Below are positions 23,654-31,024 of a stretch of DNA of 37,352 nucleotides, in pieces. Origin of the DNA: Flavobacteriales bacterium (GTDB taxonomy: Bacteria > Bacteroidota > Bacteroidia > Flavobacteriales > Flavobacteriaceae); the NCBI GenBank assembly GCA_024643405.1, contig JAHENA010000021.1:1-37352 (forward strand), given 5' to 3'. Under the pieces are notes generated by a model that saw nothing but the letters and a program-made list of their open reading frames with translations, ran no database searches and was not told the DNA's origin. A program made the position numbers and the translations under genes. Position 1 is the stretch's first letter. The number at the start of each line of letters is the position of its first letter.

Positions 23654-24040
23654 TTATACAGGTACCACATCATATACAATATTTAATAAAAACAATCCAA
23701 TAAAAAATAGTAGCATATATATAACCTGAACAAATTTTATGTTAATAAGTTCTAAACTTGGTATAGTTCTATTTGGAAAAATAAATAGTGCCAACCCAAT
23801 AAAAAGTGAAACCCAGCCAATTAAAGTGATTAAAATTTTCCAATTTAGTTCCCATACATTATGAAATAAAATATTGACTAATCCCACAATTATAGCAATA
23901 AAAGCAGTGAGTATTAAGAATTTTTCATCATTTAAATCTGTAAAAATTTGTTTGATTCGTTTGGGGTTAAAACTGAGTATTAAAAAGAAAATTATTAGAT
24001 ACCATCCCCAAAATTTTGCTAAAAAAATAGAATTATCCAT
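23654..24040 (-). CDS. Small four-helix membrane protein
   Basis: I do not recognise this family. The 128 residues contain four strongly hydrophobic segments at about 8-25, 40-60, 67-88 and 104-125, joined by short charged loops (NPKRIKQIFTDLNDEK is the largest). There is no signal for cleavage and no cysteine. The gene starts 6 bases after the universal stress protein at 24047 ends, so they form a two-gene operon under an FNR-like promoter. Confidence 0.75.
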   Translation of the reverse strand: MDNSIFLAKFWGWYLIIFFLILSFNPKRIKQIFTDLNDEKFLILTAFIAIIVGLVNILFHNVWELNWKILITLIGWVSLFIGLALFIFPNRTIPSLELINIKFVQVIYMLLFFIGLFLLNIVYDVVPV

Positions 24041-24046
24041 AGGTAT

Positions 24047-24895
24047 TTAATTTTTTTCGTGTAATACAAAAAATGGTATTTCTAAATGATAACTTAAGTC
24101 TTCAACGTTAGAATGAAATAAGATCTGTTGAAAATAGTTTAAGTTTTTGGCTACCATAAAAATCATGTTAATATCTCTGCTATCGATAAAACATTGTATC
24201 CCTTCTTCAATTTTTTTGTTTGTTAAAAAATGGAAACTATGTTCTTGCTTCACAAAATAATCTTCTATTATTTTTTTATTAATCTCCTGATCTTTATTTA
24301 ATTCTGATTTTGCTTTGTTAATATGAACAATACGAATAGATGCCTTAAACTGTTTTAAAATCTGTGATATAAACTGTAATATTTCTGAGTCAAAGGAAGA
24401 TAAAAAATCTGTTGGTAAAGCAATTTCTTTAATTTTGTTAAAATCAGCATTTTCTGGAACAGCCAGAAGCGTACAATTAATTTTTTTTATAACATCATAT
24501 GTATTTGTGCCTATAAGATACTGATTTAAACCTGAGGCGCCTTTGGTTCCCATGACAATACAATCTATTTCCTTTTCTTCTACAAAATTCTTGATAGATT
24601 CTATAAAAAAATTATAATCAGTATGTGTATAGAAATGGTGTTTTTTATGCTCTGGAAATGTTTTAGATATCTGCTTTAAAACTTTTCGCAGTCTCATTTT
24701 AGCCGGTTTTGTATATACCTCTTCAATTACATTCTCTGTTGCTGTATAAGGAATATCTCCCGCAACCATATAACTTAATCTATCAACATGAAGCAAATGA
24801 AAGTTGCATGCTGATGTTTCAAAAAAACGAATAGCATATTTGATAGCATTCCAAGAGTTTTCTGAAAAATCTGTTGGTAATAATATATTTTTCAT
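24047..24895 (-). CDS. Universal stress protein, two UspA domains (fifth paralogue)
   Basis: The 282-residue protein begins KNILLPTDFSENSWNAIKYAI and carries the nucleotide motif GTKG...IGT in its first domain; the second domain (from about 155, EIALPTDFLSSF) lacks it. It closely resembles the four paralogues at 15632-19122 but lies in its own two-gene operon with a membrane protein, about 3 kb beyond nrdJ. The FNR-like promoter at 24917-24960 gives a leader of about 17 bases. Membrane partnership is only suggested by gene order. Confidence 0.92.
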   Translation of the reverse strand: MKNILLPTDFSENSWNAIKYAIRFFETSACNFHLLHVDRLSYMVAGDIPYTATENVIEEVYTKPAKMRLRKVLKQISKTFPEHKKHHFYTHTDYNFFIESIKNFVEEKEIDCIVMGTKGASGLNQYLIGTNTYDVIKKINCTLLAVPENADFNKIKEIALPTDFLSSFDSEILQFISQILKQFKASIRIVHINKAKSELNKDQEINKKIIEDYFVKQEHSFHFLTNKKIEEGIQCFIDSRDINMIFMVAKNLNYFQQILFHSNVEDLSYHLEIPFFVLHEKN

Positions 24896-24916
24896 AGAAT
24901 TAAACCTTTAATTACT

Positions 24917-24960
24917 TAAAATTAGATTTATGTTATGGGCTATGAAATGATATTACTCAT
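24917..24960 (-). promoter_or_regulatory. FNR-like box plus -7 element for the fifth universal stress gene
   Basis: In gene sense the box ATGAG-TAAT-ATCAT (24960-24947) has one good and one weaker half-site. After 22 bases comes TAATTTTA (24924-24917), identical to the element at 19140-19147. The inferred start is near 24912. Confidence 0.7.
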
Positions 24961-25022
24961 TTTGAAGTGTTTAGAACCAGTTTATTATTAATGACTTTGC
25001 GTGAAGTTAAAAATGGATAATT

Positions 25023-26078
25023 TTATTTAATTTTTCTTAATTTTTCTAAATCCACCACTTTAAAATTTTTACCATCCGCCTCAACAATGCCTTCATTTTT
25101 TAAAATGGTAAGCGCTCTTACAAAAGTTTCTGAAGCAATTCCCGCAACACTTGCAAGATCACTTCTTGAAATTTTTATTGGATCACCTGGTTTATGATTG
25201 ATTTTTTCGGCAAATTTTAAGATGGTTGTAGCCGTTTTTTTGTTGACTGAACTATATGCCATTTCTAAAAGCTGCTCTTTTAAAGTAGATAGATTATCAG
25301 CTAATAATTCAATTAATTCTAATACAACTTTATGATTATTGTCAAGAATATTCATAAACTCGATTATTGAAATGCCATATAACTTAGTAGCTTGAATAGC
25401 TACTGCCGTTTCTTTATGCGGCGCGTTATGGGTAAATGAGGTATACCCAAACAAATCATCTTCCTTAAATAGCGCTGTCACTAATTCTTTGCCTTGTTCA
25501 TCGATTTGATAGCATTTTACTGCGCCCTTTTTAATTAGGTAAATATAATTTGTGTGATCTCCTTCTCTATAAATTATTTCATCTTTAATGAATTCAAAAA
25601 GGATTCCATTATCCTCAAAAAAATTTTTTAAATCATTCAATGATTTTATCTCATCCTCAATTACTTCTTGAATATAATTGGTACTTTTTGTTTCTGTAAT
25701 CTGTGTTTTATATGATCTTTCAATACGACTTTCGACAACACTAATGAGATCTTCATCAGTAAATGGTTTGGTAATATAATCGTCCGCTCCTAAATTCATG
25801 CCCTTTCTAATATCTTGATTTTCACTCTTTACAGATAAAAAAACGAAAGGTATATTTTTACTAGCTTTCTTTTTAGAAAGAATATTAAAAACACCATAGC
25901 CATCAAGTTCAGGCATCATAATATCACATATAATGAGGTCTGGCTCATATTTTTCTGCCAATGCTACACCTTTTATACCATTTGAAGCCGTGATAACCTT
26001 ATATTTAGATAACTCCAAAATTTCAGCTGTGTTCTCTCTTAAAGCAAGGTCGTCTTCAATAACTAAAACTGTTTTCAT
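25023..26078 (-). CDS. Response regulator with REC, cNMP-binding-like and Crp-type HTH domains
   Basis: This 351-residue protein is a receiver domain fused to a CRP/FNR module. REC (about 1-122): acidic pair Asp9/Asp10, phospho-acceptor Asp52 in CDIMMPELDGYG, Ser82, Lys104 in YITKPF. The cyclic-nucleotide-binding-like fold is at about 158-265 (GDEIIY-type start, REGDHTNYIYLIKKGAV). The HTH is at about 303-332: SRSDLASVAGIASETFVRAL, with Glu317 and Arg321 at the positions of the base-reading Glu and Arg of FNR and CRP, and Val320 between. It has only two scattered cysteines (51, 189), so no FNR-type iron-sulfur cluster. Its start overlaps the kinase stop as ATGA. It is the best candidate to bind the FNR-like boxes in this window. 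Confidence 0.9.
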   Translation of the reverse strand: MKTVLVIEDDLALRENTAEILELSKYKVITASNGIKGVALAEKYEPDLIICDIMMPELDGYGVFNILSKKKASKNIPFVFLSVKSENQDIRKGMNLGADDYITKPFTDEDLISVVESRIERSYKTQITETKSTNYIQEVIEDEIKSLNDLKNFFEDNGILFEFIKDEIIYREGDHTNYIYLIKKGAVKCYQIDEQGKELVTALFKEDDLFGYTSFTHNAPHKETAVAIQATKLYGISIIEFMNILDNNHKVVLELIELLADNLSTLKEQLLEMAYSSVNKKTATTILKFAEKINHKPGDPIKISRSDLASVAGIASETFVRALTILKNEGIVEADGKNFKVVDLEKLRKIK

Positions 26079-27955
26079 TGTTTTGCAGTATTTGGTATAG
26101 ATACCGTAAACGTTGTACCTAAATGCTCTTCACTTTCAAAACTTATTATACCATCTAAATTTTCTAGATGATTTTTAACAATATTTAAACCTATACCTGT
26201 TCCTTCTGTATTAATAACATTTTCAGATCGAAAATAACGATCAAAAATATTTTTTTGATCCTTTAACGGAATACCAATGCCATTATCAATAATTTTAATG
26301 GTTGTTAAATCATCATTTTGTTCTATATCAATGTGAATCGTTGAATTTTCAGGAGAATATTTAATGGCATTGTGAATTAAATGAGTTAATATTAATTCAA
26401 TAACTTGTTCATCTTGATATAATGACAAATCATCAATGTTTTCTCTGTATTTAATTTGCTGACCTTCTTTTAAAAGTAATTTAGCGTCAAAAATAATGTC
26501 ATTAACTATTTCACTTATTTTAAATTCACTAAACTGGTAACTTAAATTCCCTGTCTCAAATTTATCGATAGATAAAAAACTATTTAAAATATTATTTAAT
26601 AAATGAACTTTATCTGTTATTGTATTTATATGTTTATTTCTATTTGACTGCTGTTCTGTTAATTGGTACTTTCCTAACAATAAACTAGAAGTTAAAATGG
26701 CACTTAAAGGTGTTTTAAATTCGTGTGACAGTAAGGACAAAAATCTAGTTTTTAATTCATTGATTTCAATCTCCTTTCTAAGTGCTTCTTTAAGTTGTTT
26801 AGTCCGTTCAGTAACCTTATTTTCAAGTTTCGTAGTATAATTTTTGCGTTCTGTTATATCTAAAATGATAGCAACAAAAACTTCTCGTTCTCCTAATTTT
26901 GAGAGTTGCAAATGCACCTCGACCGGATAAGTAGTACCATCTTTTCTATATTGAACCGATTCTACTTCTAATTTTTGTACGTTTTTTTTAAGTAAGATGT
27001 CAACAATACCCCTAAACTCAGCTTCATCTCGGTAAGGTAATATATCTAATGGAGTCATTTTAACTAACTCATCCATGGTGTAACCAAGATTTTTTTGAGC
27101 ACCATAATTAACCTTCACAAACTTTAATGTTTTGGCATCAAAAACATGAATTTCATTTAATGAATCATCAAAAATGGTTGATAGATGCTGGCGTTCTTCT
27201 TCTTCTCTTTTCCTGTCGGTAATATCTTCTTGAATGCCTATAAAATTTGTAACTAAACCATCCGCATCTGTTATTGGCATAACATACAAATCATTCCAAA
27301 ATAATGTCCCGTCTTTTTTGTAATTACGTAAAACAACGCGGCAACTCTCCCCTTTTTTAATGGCTGATTTTAATTTTTTAAGAGATTCTTGATCTTTATC
27401 GGTACCATACAAGATCCTGCTATTATGGTTAAGAATTTCATTAGATTTATAGCCAGTTATGTTTTGAAATGCAGTGTTGACATAAATCACTGGGTTATCA
27501 TGCTTTAAGGCATCTGTAATAATAATACCATTCGTTGCAGACTCCAAGGCTCTGCTCTTTATCATTAAATTTTTTTCTATTTCAAGTTGATGTGAAATAT
27601 CTTTAATTAATGCCATCACATAAGGCTTGTCAAAAACAGTAAACGGAACTAATTCTAAGTCCAATTCCAAGATGTCACCGTTTTTATGTAACCCATAAAT
27701 ATCTTTGGAATCACTCATTTTTTTTCTAGTACCCTTTTTCATAAACTCTTTAAAATGGGTAGCATGACTTTTGTGATAATTAGATGGAAGAAGAATAAGT
27801 AAGTTTTTACCGACCAACTCTATTTTAGAGTAACCAAAGATATCCTCAGCCGCAGCATTTATTTCAACAATATTTTGATGATTGTCAACAACAACCACAG
27901 CTTCAGAAATTGCTTCTAGAAGAAGACTAGATATTTGATCATTTTGCCTAAACAT
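26075..27955 (-). CDS. Multi-PAS sensor histidine kinase (FixL-like PAS, LOV-like PAS)
   Basis: The 626-residue protein has no membrane segment and is probably cytoplasmic. PAS1 (about 8-122) has the FixL-like stretch LLPSNYHKSH, with His64 aligning with the haem-binding histidine of FixL; the FixL distal arginine position is Lys84. PAS2 (about 132-248) looks like a LOV domain: NSRILYGTDKD, NYKKDGTLFWNDL, FIGIQEDIT, but Ser179 stands where the photoactive cysteine would be. PAS3 (about 256-370) has QYRKDGTTYPVEV. HisKA has LLSHEFKTPLSAI (His411); the ATPase has HNAIKYSPENS, DNGIGIP and GTGIGLNIV. The adjacent overlapping gene is its probable partner regulator. I see no FNR-like box upstream. 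Confidence 0.92.
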   Translation of the reverse strand: MFRQNDQISSLLLEAISEAVVVVDNHQNIVEINAAAEDIFGYSKIELVGKNLLILLPSNYHKSHATHFKEFMKKGTRKKMSDSKDIYGLHKNGDILELDLELVPFTVFDKPYVMALIKDISHQLEIEKNLMIKSRALESATNGIIITDALKHDNPVIYVNTAFQNITGYKSNEILNHNSRILYGTDKDQESLKKLKSAIKKGESCRVVLRNYKKDGTLFWNDLYVMPITDADGLVTNFIGIQEDITDRKREEEERQHLSTIFDDSLNEIHVFDAKTLKFVKVNYGAQKNLGYTMDELVKMTPLDILPYRDEAEFRGIVDILLKKNVQKLEVESVQYRKDGTTYPVEVHLQLSKLGEREVFVAIILDITERKNYTTKLENKVTERTKQLKEALRKEIEINELKTRFLSLLSHEFKTPLSAILTSSLLLGKYQLTEQQSNRNKHINTITDKVHLLNNILNSFLSIDKFETGNLSYQFSEFKISEIVNDIIFDAKLLLKEGQQIKYRENIDDLSLYQDEQVIELILTHLIHNAIKYSPENSTIHIDIEQNDDLTTIKIIDNGIGIPLKDQKNIFDRYFRSENVINTEGTGIGLNIVKNHLENLDGIISFESEEHLGTTFTVSIPNTAKQ

Positions 27956-28052
27956 TATATTCTTTGTTTAATCACAGGATGAATAATGTCTTTCTCGGCT
28001 GGCTCTTTAAATTTACGAAATATTTTACAAAAAACGTAAATTTTTATCCATA

Positions 28053-28096
28053 TTGATATATATCATAACAACTTAATCAACAAGAAATTAAATTTG
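28053..28096 (+). promoter_or_regulatory. FNR-like box plus -7 element for the TerB-like/DUF302/thioredoxin operon
   Basis: The box TTGAT-ATAT-ATCAT (28053-28066) is followed after 22 bases by a full TAAATTTG (28089-28096). The inferred start is near 28101, so a GTG start at 28096 is excluded. Leftward, toward the kinase gene, the equivalent position reads TTGTAAAA and is not a promoter. Confidence 0.78.
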
Positions 28097-28116
28097 TGCT
28101 TATTAGATTCATTGTC

Positions 28117-28530
28117 ATGCGCCATAATAAGAAAATGACCCTTAAATTTTATCAAAACCTTGGTAAACTTTTTTATGCCATTGCGGCAGTAGATGATCAT
28201 GTAAAAAAAGTTGAGTTTGATAAGCTTAAAGAGTTAGTGAAAAAAAAATGGTTAGAACTTGATCCCATTGAAGATATTTACAGCACTGATGCGGCCTATC
28301 AAATTGAAATTGTTTTTGATTGGTTATATAATCAAGAAAATTTAAACACTGAAGCGTGTTTTGATGCCTTTGTGAATTATAAAAACGAACAAAAACATTT
28401 GTTTTCCAAACCAGTTAAACAATTAATTTTAAAAACAGCTGGTGCAATTGCTGCGGCCTTTTCGGGTATCAACAAATCAGAATTAATTTTTCTTGCTAAA
28501 TTAGACTTGGAATTAAAAAACATATCGTGA
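28117..28530 (+). CDS. TerB-like helical protein
   Basis: The protein has 137 residues from the ATG at 28117; a second ATG at 28135 (MTLKFYQNLGKLFYAIAAVDDHV) is also possible, while a GTG at 28096 would lie upstream of the inferred transcript start. The segment FYQNLGKLFYAIAAVDDHVKKVE resembles the acidic first repeat of TerB/DjlA-type domains (FYAIAAVDD), and the rest is helical. TerB-like proteins occur in stress and envelope-related systems; the exact role is unknown. The gene is first in an operon, with its TGA overlapping the next ATG as TGATG. Confidence 0.6.
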   Translation: MRHNKKMTLKFYQNLGKLFYAIAAVDDHVKKVEFDKLKELVKKKWLELDPIEDIYSTDAAYQIEIVFDWLYNQENLNTEACFDAFVNYKNEQKHLFSKPVKQLILKTAGAIAAAFSGINKSELIFLAKLDLELKNIS

Positions 28531-28928
28531 TGACTTATTATTTCAACACCATCGTTTCAGGAAATTTTGAAACAGTTATAGAAAACGTTACCGAATTATT
28601 AAAAAAAGAAGGATTTGGCATACTCACACAAATTGACATTCAGCAGACTTTAAAAAATAAATTGGATGTCCATTTTAAAAAGTATAAAATACTAGGTGCT
28701 TGCAATCCGCCTTTTGCATATGAAGCATTACAACAGGAAGATAAAATTGGCACCATGCTTCCATGCAACATTATTGTTCAGGAATTGGAGCCAAACAAAA
28801 TAGAAGTGGCTGCAATTAACCCCATGGTTTCAATGCAAGCTGTAAAAAATGAAAAACTCGGAAATATTGCTCAACAGGTGAGTCAAAAATTAGAAAACGT
28901 TATAAGTAATCTTAAAAATGAAAAGTAG
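28530..28928 (+). CDS. DUF302 domain protein
   Basis: The 132 residues match DUF302: [29 protein letters not shown] (given in part), [16 protein letters not shown] and [22 protein letters not shown]. Members are small alpha-beta proteins, often found next to redox or sulfur genes. The conserved region includes Cys66-like and Cys87-like residues (ACNPP, LPCN) in the usual places. I start it at the ATG at 28530 that overlaps the upstream stop. Its end overlaps the thioredoxin start by 11 bases, so translation is likely coupled. Function is not established for the family. Confidence 0.88.
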   Translation: MTYYFNTIVSGNFETVIENVTELLKKEGFGILTQIDIQQTLKNKLDVHFKKYKILGACNPPFAYEALQQEDKIGTMLPCNIIVQELEPNKIEVAAINPMVSMQAVKNEKLGNIAQQVSQKLENVISNLKNEK

Positions 28929-29217
28929 TTTTAATGACATAATAAATGAAAATCAACCCGTGTTGGTTGATTTTCATGCAGAGTGGTGTGGCCCATGTAA
29001 AATGCTTGCTCCAATTTTAAAAGAGGTAAAGCATGATTTAAAGGATACAATAAAAATTGTAAAAATTGATGTTGACAAAAATCAGGTATTAGCAAGCAAG
29101 TACCAAGTTAGAGGGGTGCCTACAATGATTCTTTTTAAAAATGGAAATCAATTATGGCGTCAATCTGGAGTTGTTCAAAAAAATGATATTATATCTACCA
29201 TAAAACAGTATCTCTAA
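28918..29217 (+). CDS. trxA: Thioredoxin
   Basis: This is a 99-residue thioredoxin with the active site WCGPCK (Trp23, Cys24, Cys27), the cis-proline in [12 protein letters not shown] at about 67-78, and the usual length for a single-domain cytoplasmic protein. It reduces protein disulfides and could recycle the ribonucleotide reductase or the sulfur-relay proteins of the same regulon. It is the last gene of the operon, and the next FNR-like box starts 12 bases after its stop codon. Confidence 0.95.
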   Translation: MKSSFNDIINENQPVLVDFHAEWCGPCKMLAPILKEVKHDLKDTIKIVKIDVDKNQVLASKYQVRGVPTMILFKNGNQLWRQSGVVQKNDIISTIKQYL

Positions 29218-29229
29218 AAACAATCTGTA

Positions 29230-29273
29230 ATGATGAATATCATTTTGAAATATTAGAAAACCTTATACTTTTA
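29230..29273 (+). promoter_or_regulatory. FNR-like box plus -7 element for the WG-repeat/efflux operon
   Basis: The box ATGAT-GAAT-ATCAT (29230-29243) is followed after 22 bases by TACTTTTA (29266-29273). TTTTG follows the box at the -33 position. The -7 element lies inside a 32-base perfect palindrome. Confidence 0.75.
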
Positions 29274-29294
29274 AATTGCAATTTAAAAGTATAA
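29263..29294. repeat. 32-base perfect palindrome over the promoter and start site
   Basis: Two 16-base arms (29263-29278 and 29279-29294) are exact inverted copies without a spacer. The left arm contains the -7 element TACTTTTA and the right arm ends 4 bases before the ATG at 29299. The AT-rich sequence makes chance more likely than usual, but no other palindrome of this size was seen in the window. Confidence 0.85.
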
Positions 29295-29298
29295 AGTG

Positions 29299-29925
29299 AT
29301 GAAAAAAGTAGTTATTCTATTCGTAATTTTATTTTTGACCCCTGTTTTAGTTGACGCACAAACAATTGGAAACGTGGATTTTATTTCTCCTTTTAATGAT
29401 GGCCTTTCTGCTATAAAAAAAGATAATCAATGGGCATTTATTAATCAAGAAGGGGCTATTGTTTTAAACTTTAGAAATGACTTAGTGTCAACTAAATTTA
29501 ACGATGGTAATTATCCAATATTTGTTAATAACAGGTGTTTAATACTCAAAGAAATTAATGGGATTTCTTATTTTGGATACATTGATTCTTCTGGAAAAAC
29601 AATTATAGATCCCCAATTTTTAAATGCTCAAAATTTTCAAAATAATGAAGCCATTGTATTAAAACTGACTGAAGAAATAATTGGAAAAAATGATGTATTG
29701 GGTAAAAATATTGTTCAATATAAGTATTACGAAGTAACCATAGACCCAAATGGGAATATAAACCAATATTTAACACCTAAAGGTTTTAATACCATATTAG
29801 ATAAAAAGTATTTAAAAACTCCTCCTGAAATTACTTCTAAAAGAATTTCAGATAATTTGTATGCCATTTATGGCGAAAATAAAGACTGGACCATTATAAA
29901 AACAATTAATACAAACCCGTTATAA
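29299..29925 (+). CDS. Exported WG-repeat protein
   Basis: The 208-residue protein has a signal peptide (MKKVVILFVILFLTPVLVDA, cleavage probably before QTIG). WG-type repeats follow: PFNDGLSAIKKDNQWAFINQEG at about 30-51, given in part, and FGYIDSSGKTIIDPQFLNAQ at about 93-113. Such repeats form small beta units of unknown function in envelope proteins. A GTG directly before the ATG was not chosen. The gene ends one base before the M50 protease gene starts and opens a five-gene operon. Confidence 0.75.
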   Translation: MKKVVILFVILFLTPVLVDAQTIGNVDFISPFNDGLSAIKKDNQWAFINQEGAIVLNFRNDLVSTKFNDGNYPIFVNNRCLILKEINGISYFGYIDSSGKTIIDPQFLNAQNFQNNEAIVLKLTEEIIGKNDVLGKNIVQYKYYEVTIDPNGNINQYLTPKGFNTILDKKYLKTPPEITSKRISDNLYAIYGENKDWTIIKTINTNPL

Positions 29926-31014
29926 ATGAAAGCAAACCTCAATTTGGGAAGTGTTTTTGGAATTAAAATAAAAGTCCACTGGACTTTTATTTTTTTAATA
30001 ATATGGATCATTTTTAGTGAATTGAAACGCGGTGGAAATACCAATAGTATTTTATTTAATATCGCTTTAGTTCTGGCCGTTTTTGTATGTGTAATATTAC
30101 ATGAATTAGGACATGCATTAACTGCCAAATATTTTGGCATCGAAACTAAAAAAATAACCTTATTACCCATCGGAGGTATGGCTACCTTGGAAAGAATACC
30201 TGAATCTCCCAAACAAGAACTATTAGTCACATTAGCAGGTCCTTTGGTTAATATTATAATTGCCTTGACACTCTATTTTATCATTCCTGTTCAGGAATTA
30301 ATGCATTTAAATTTCACAGAAACGTTTGAAACTTTAAGCAGTTTTACACTTTTTAATTTTTTATTCTACCTCTATATAGTAAACATTGCGCTTGTAGTTT
30401 TCAACATAATTCCTGCATTTCCTATGGATGGAGGGCGGATTTTAAGAGCCGCATTAGCAGTTAAAATGAACCGGGTTAAGGCAACGCAAATTGCATCAAC
30501 CATTGGTCAGCTTATAGCCGTTTTACTTTTATTAATAGGTTTGTTATACAACCCCATTCTCATATTCATTGCCCTGGTAATCTTTTTGGGTGCCTATGGT
30601 GAAAACCAAATGGTACGACATATGGCCATACTTAAGGGACATACCGTTAAAGAATCCGTAATCACAAATATTACCACATTTAATCCAAATGATACCCTTA
30701 AAGAAGTGATAAAAGTAATTATTTCAGGTACTGAAAATAATTTTATAATCCTTGAAAAGGATAATATAAAAGGACTTCTATTCTATCAAGACATCATTGA
30801 AAATGCAAAAAATGAAAATACCATAGTTAAAGATATTATGAAAACTTCGTTTAAAACGGTAAATAGCAATGACGACCTAAATAAAATCTACCAATTGTTA
30901 CATAGCCAAAAAAACTCCTTTTTTCCGGTTTTGGAAAATGACAAACTAATAGGTGTAATAGATTCCGTCAACCTCAATGAATTTATATTATTTCAACCTA
31001 AACTAGTTTTTTAA
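29926..31014 (+). CDS. Site-2-type M50 metalloprotease with CBS domains
   Basis: The 362-residue inner-membrane protein has about six membrane segments. The zinc site HELGH (His59, Glu60, His63) lies in the second, and the third ligand in NIIPAFPMDGGRILRA near 163-178. A pair of CBS domains fills about 245-360. M50 proteases of this kind (SpoIVFB/rhomboid-unrelated site-2 family) cut membrane-bound regulators, and CBS domains often sense adenine nucleotides, so proteolysis may follow energy state. It abuts the WG gene and precedes the adaptor gene by 10 bases. Confidence 0.92.
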   Translation: MKANLNLGSVFGIKIKVHWTFIFLIIWIIFSELKRGGNTNSILFNIALVLAVFVCVILHELGHALTAKYFGIETKKITLLPIGGMATLERIPESPKQELLVTLAGPLVNIIIALTLYFIIPVQELMHLNFTETFETLSSFTLFNFLFYLYIVNIALVVFNIIPAFPMDGGRILRAALAVKMNRVKATQIASTIGQLIAVLLLLIGLLYNPILIFIALVIFLGAYGENQMVRHMAILKGHTVKESVITNITTFNPNDTLKEVIKVIISGTENNFIILEKDNIKGLLFYQDIIENAKNENTIVKDIMKTSFKTVNSNDDLNKIYQLLHSQKNSFFPVLENDKLIGVIDSVNLNEFILFQPKLVF

Positions 31015-31024
31015 ATTTTATTTC

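Noticed and set aside
25023-26078. FNR-type iron-sulfur oxygen sensor
   Set aside because: Only two isolated cysteines (51 and 189), without the N-terminal cysteine cluster of FNR.
27956-28066. Box at 28053 acting leftward on the kinase gene
   Set aside because: The position 22 nt to the left reads TTGTAAAA, unlike the -7 element of any other member.
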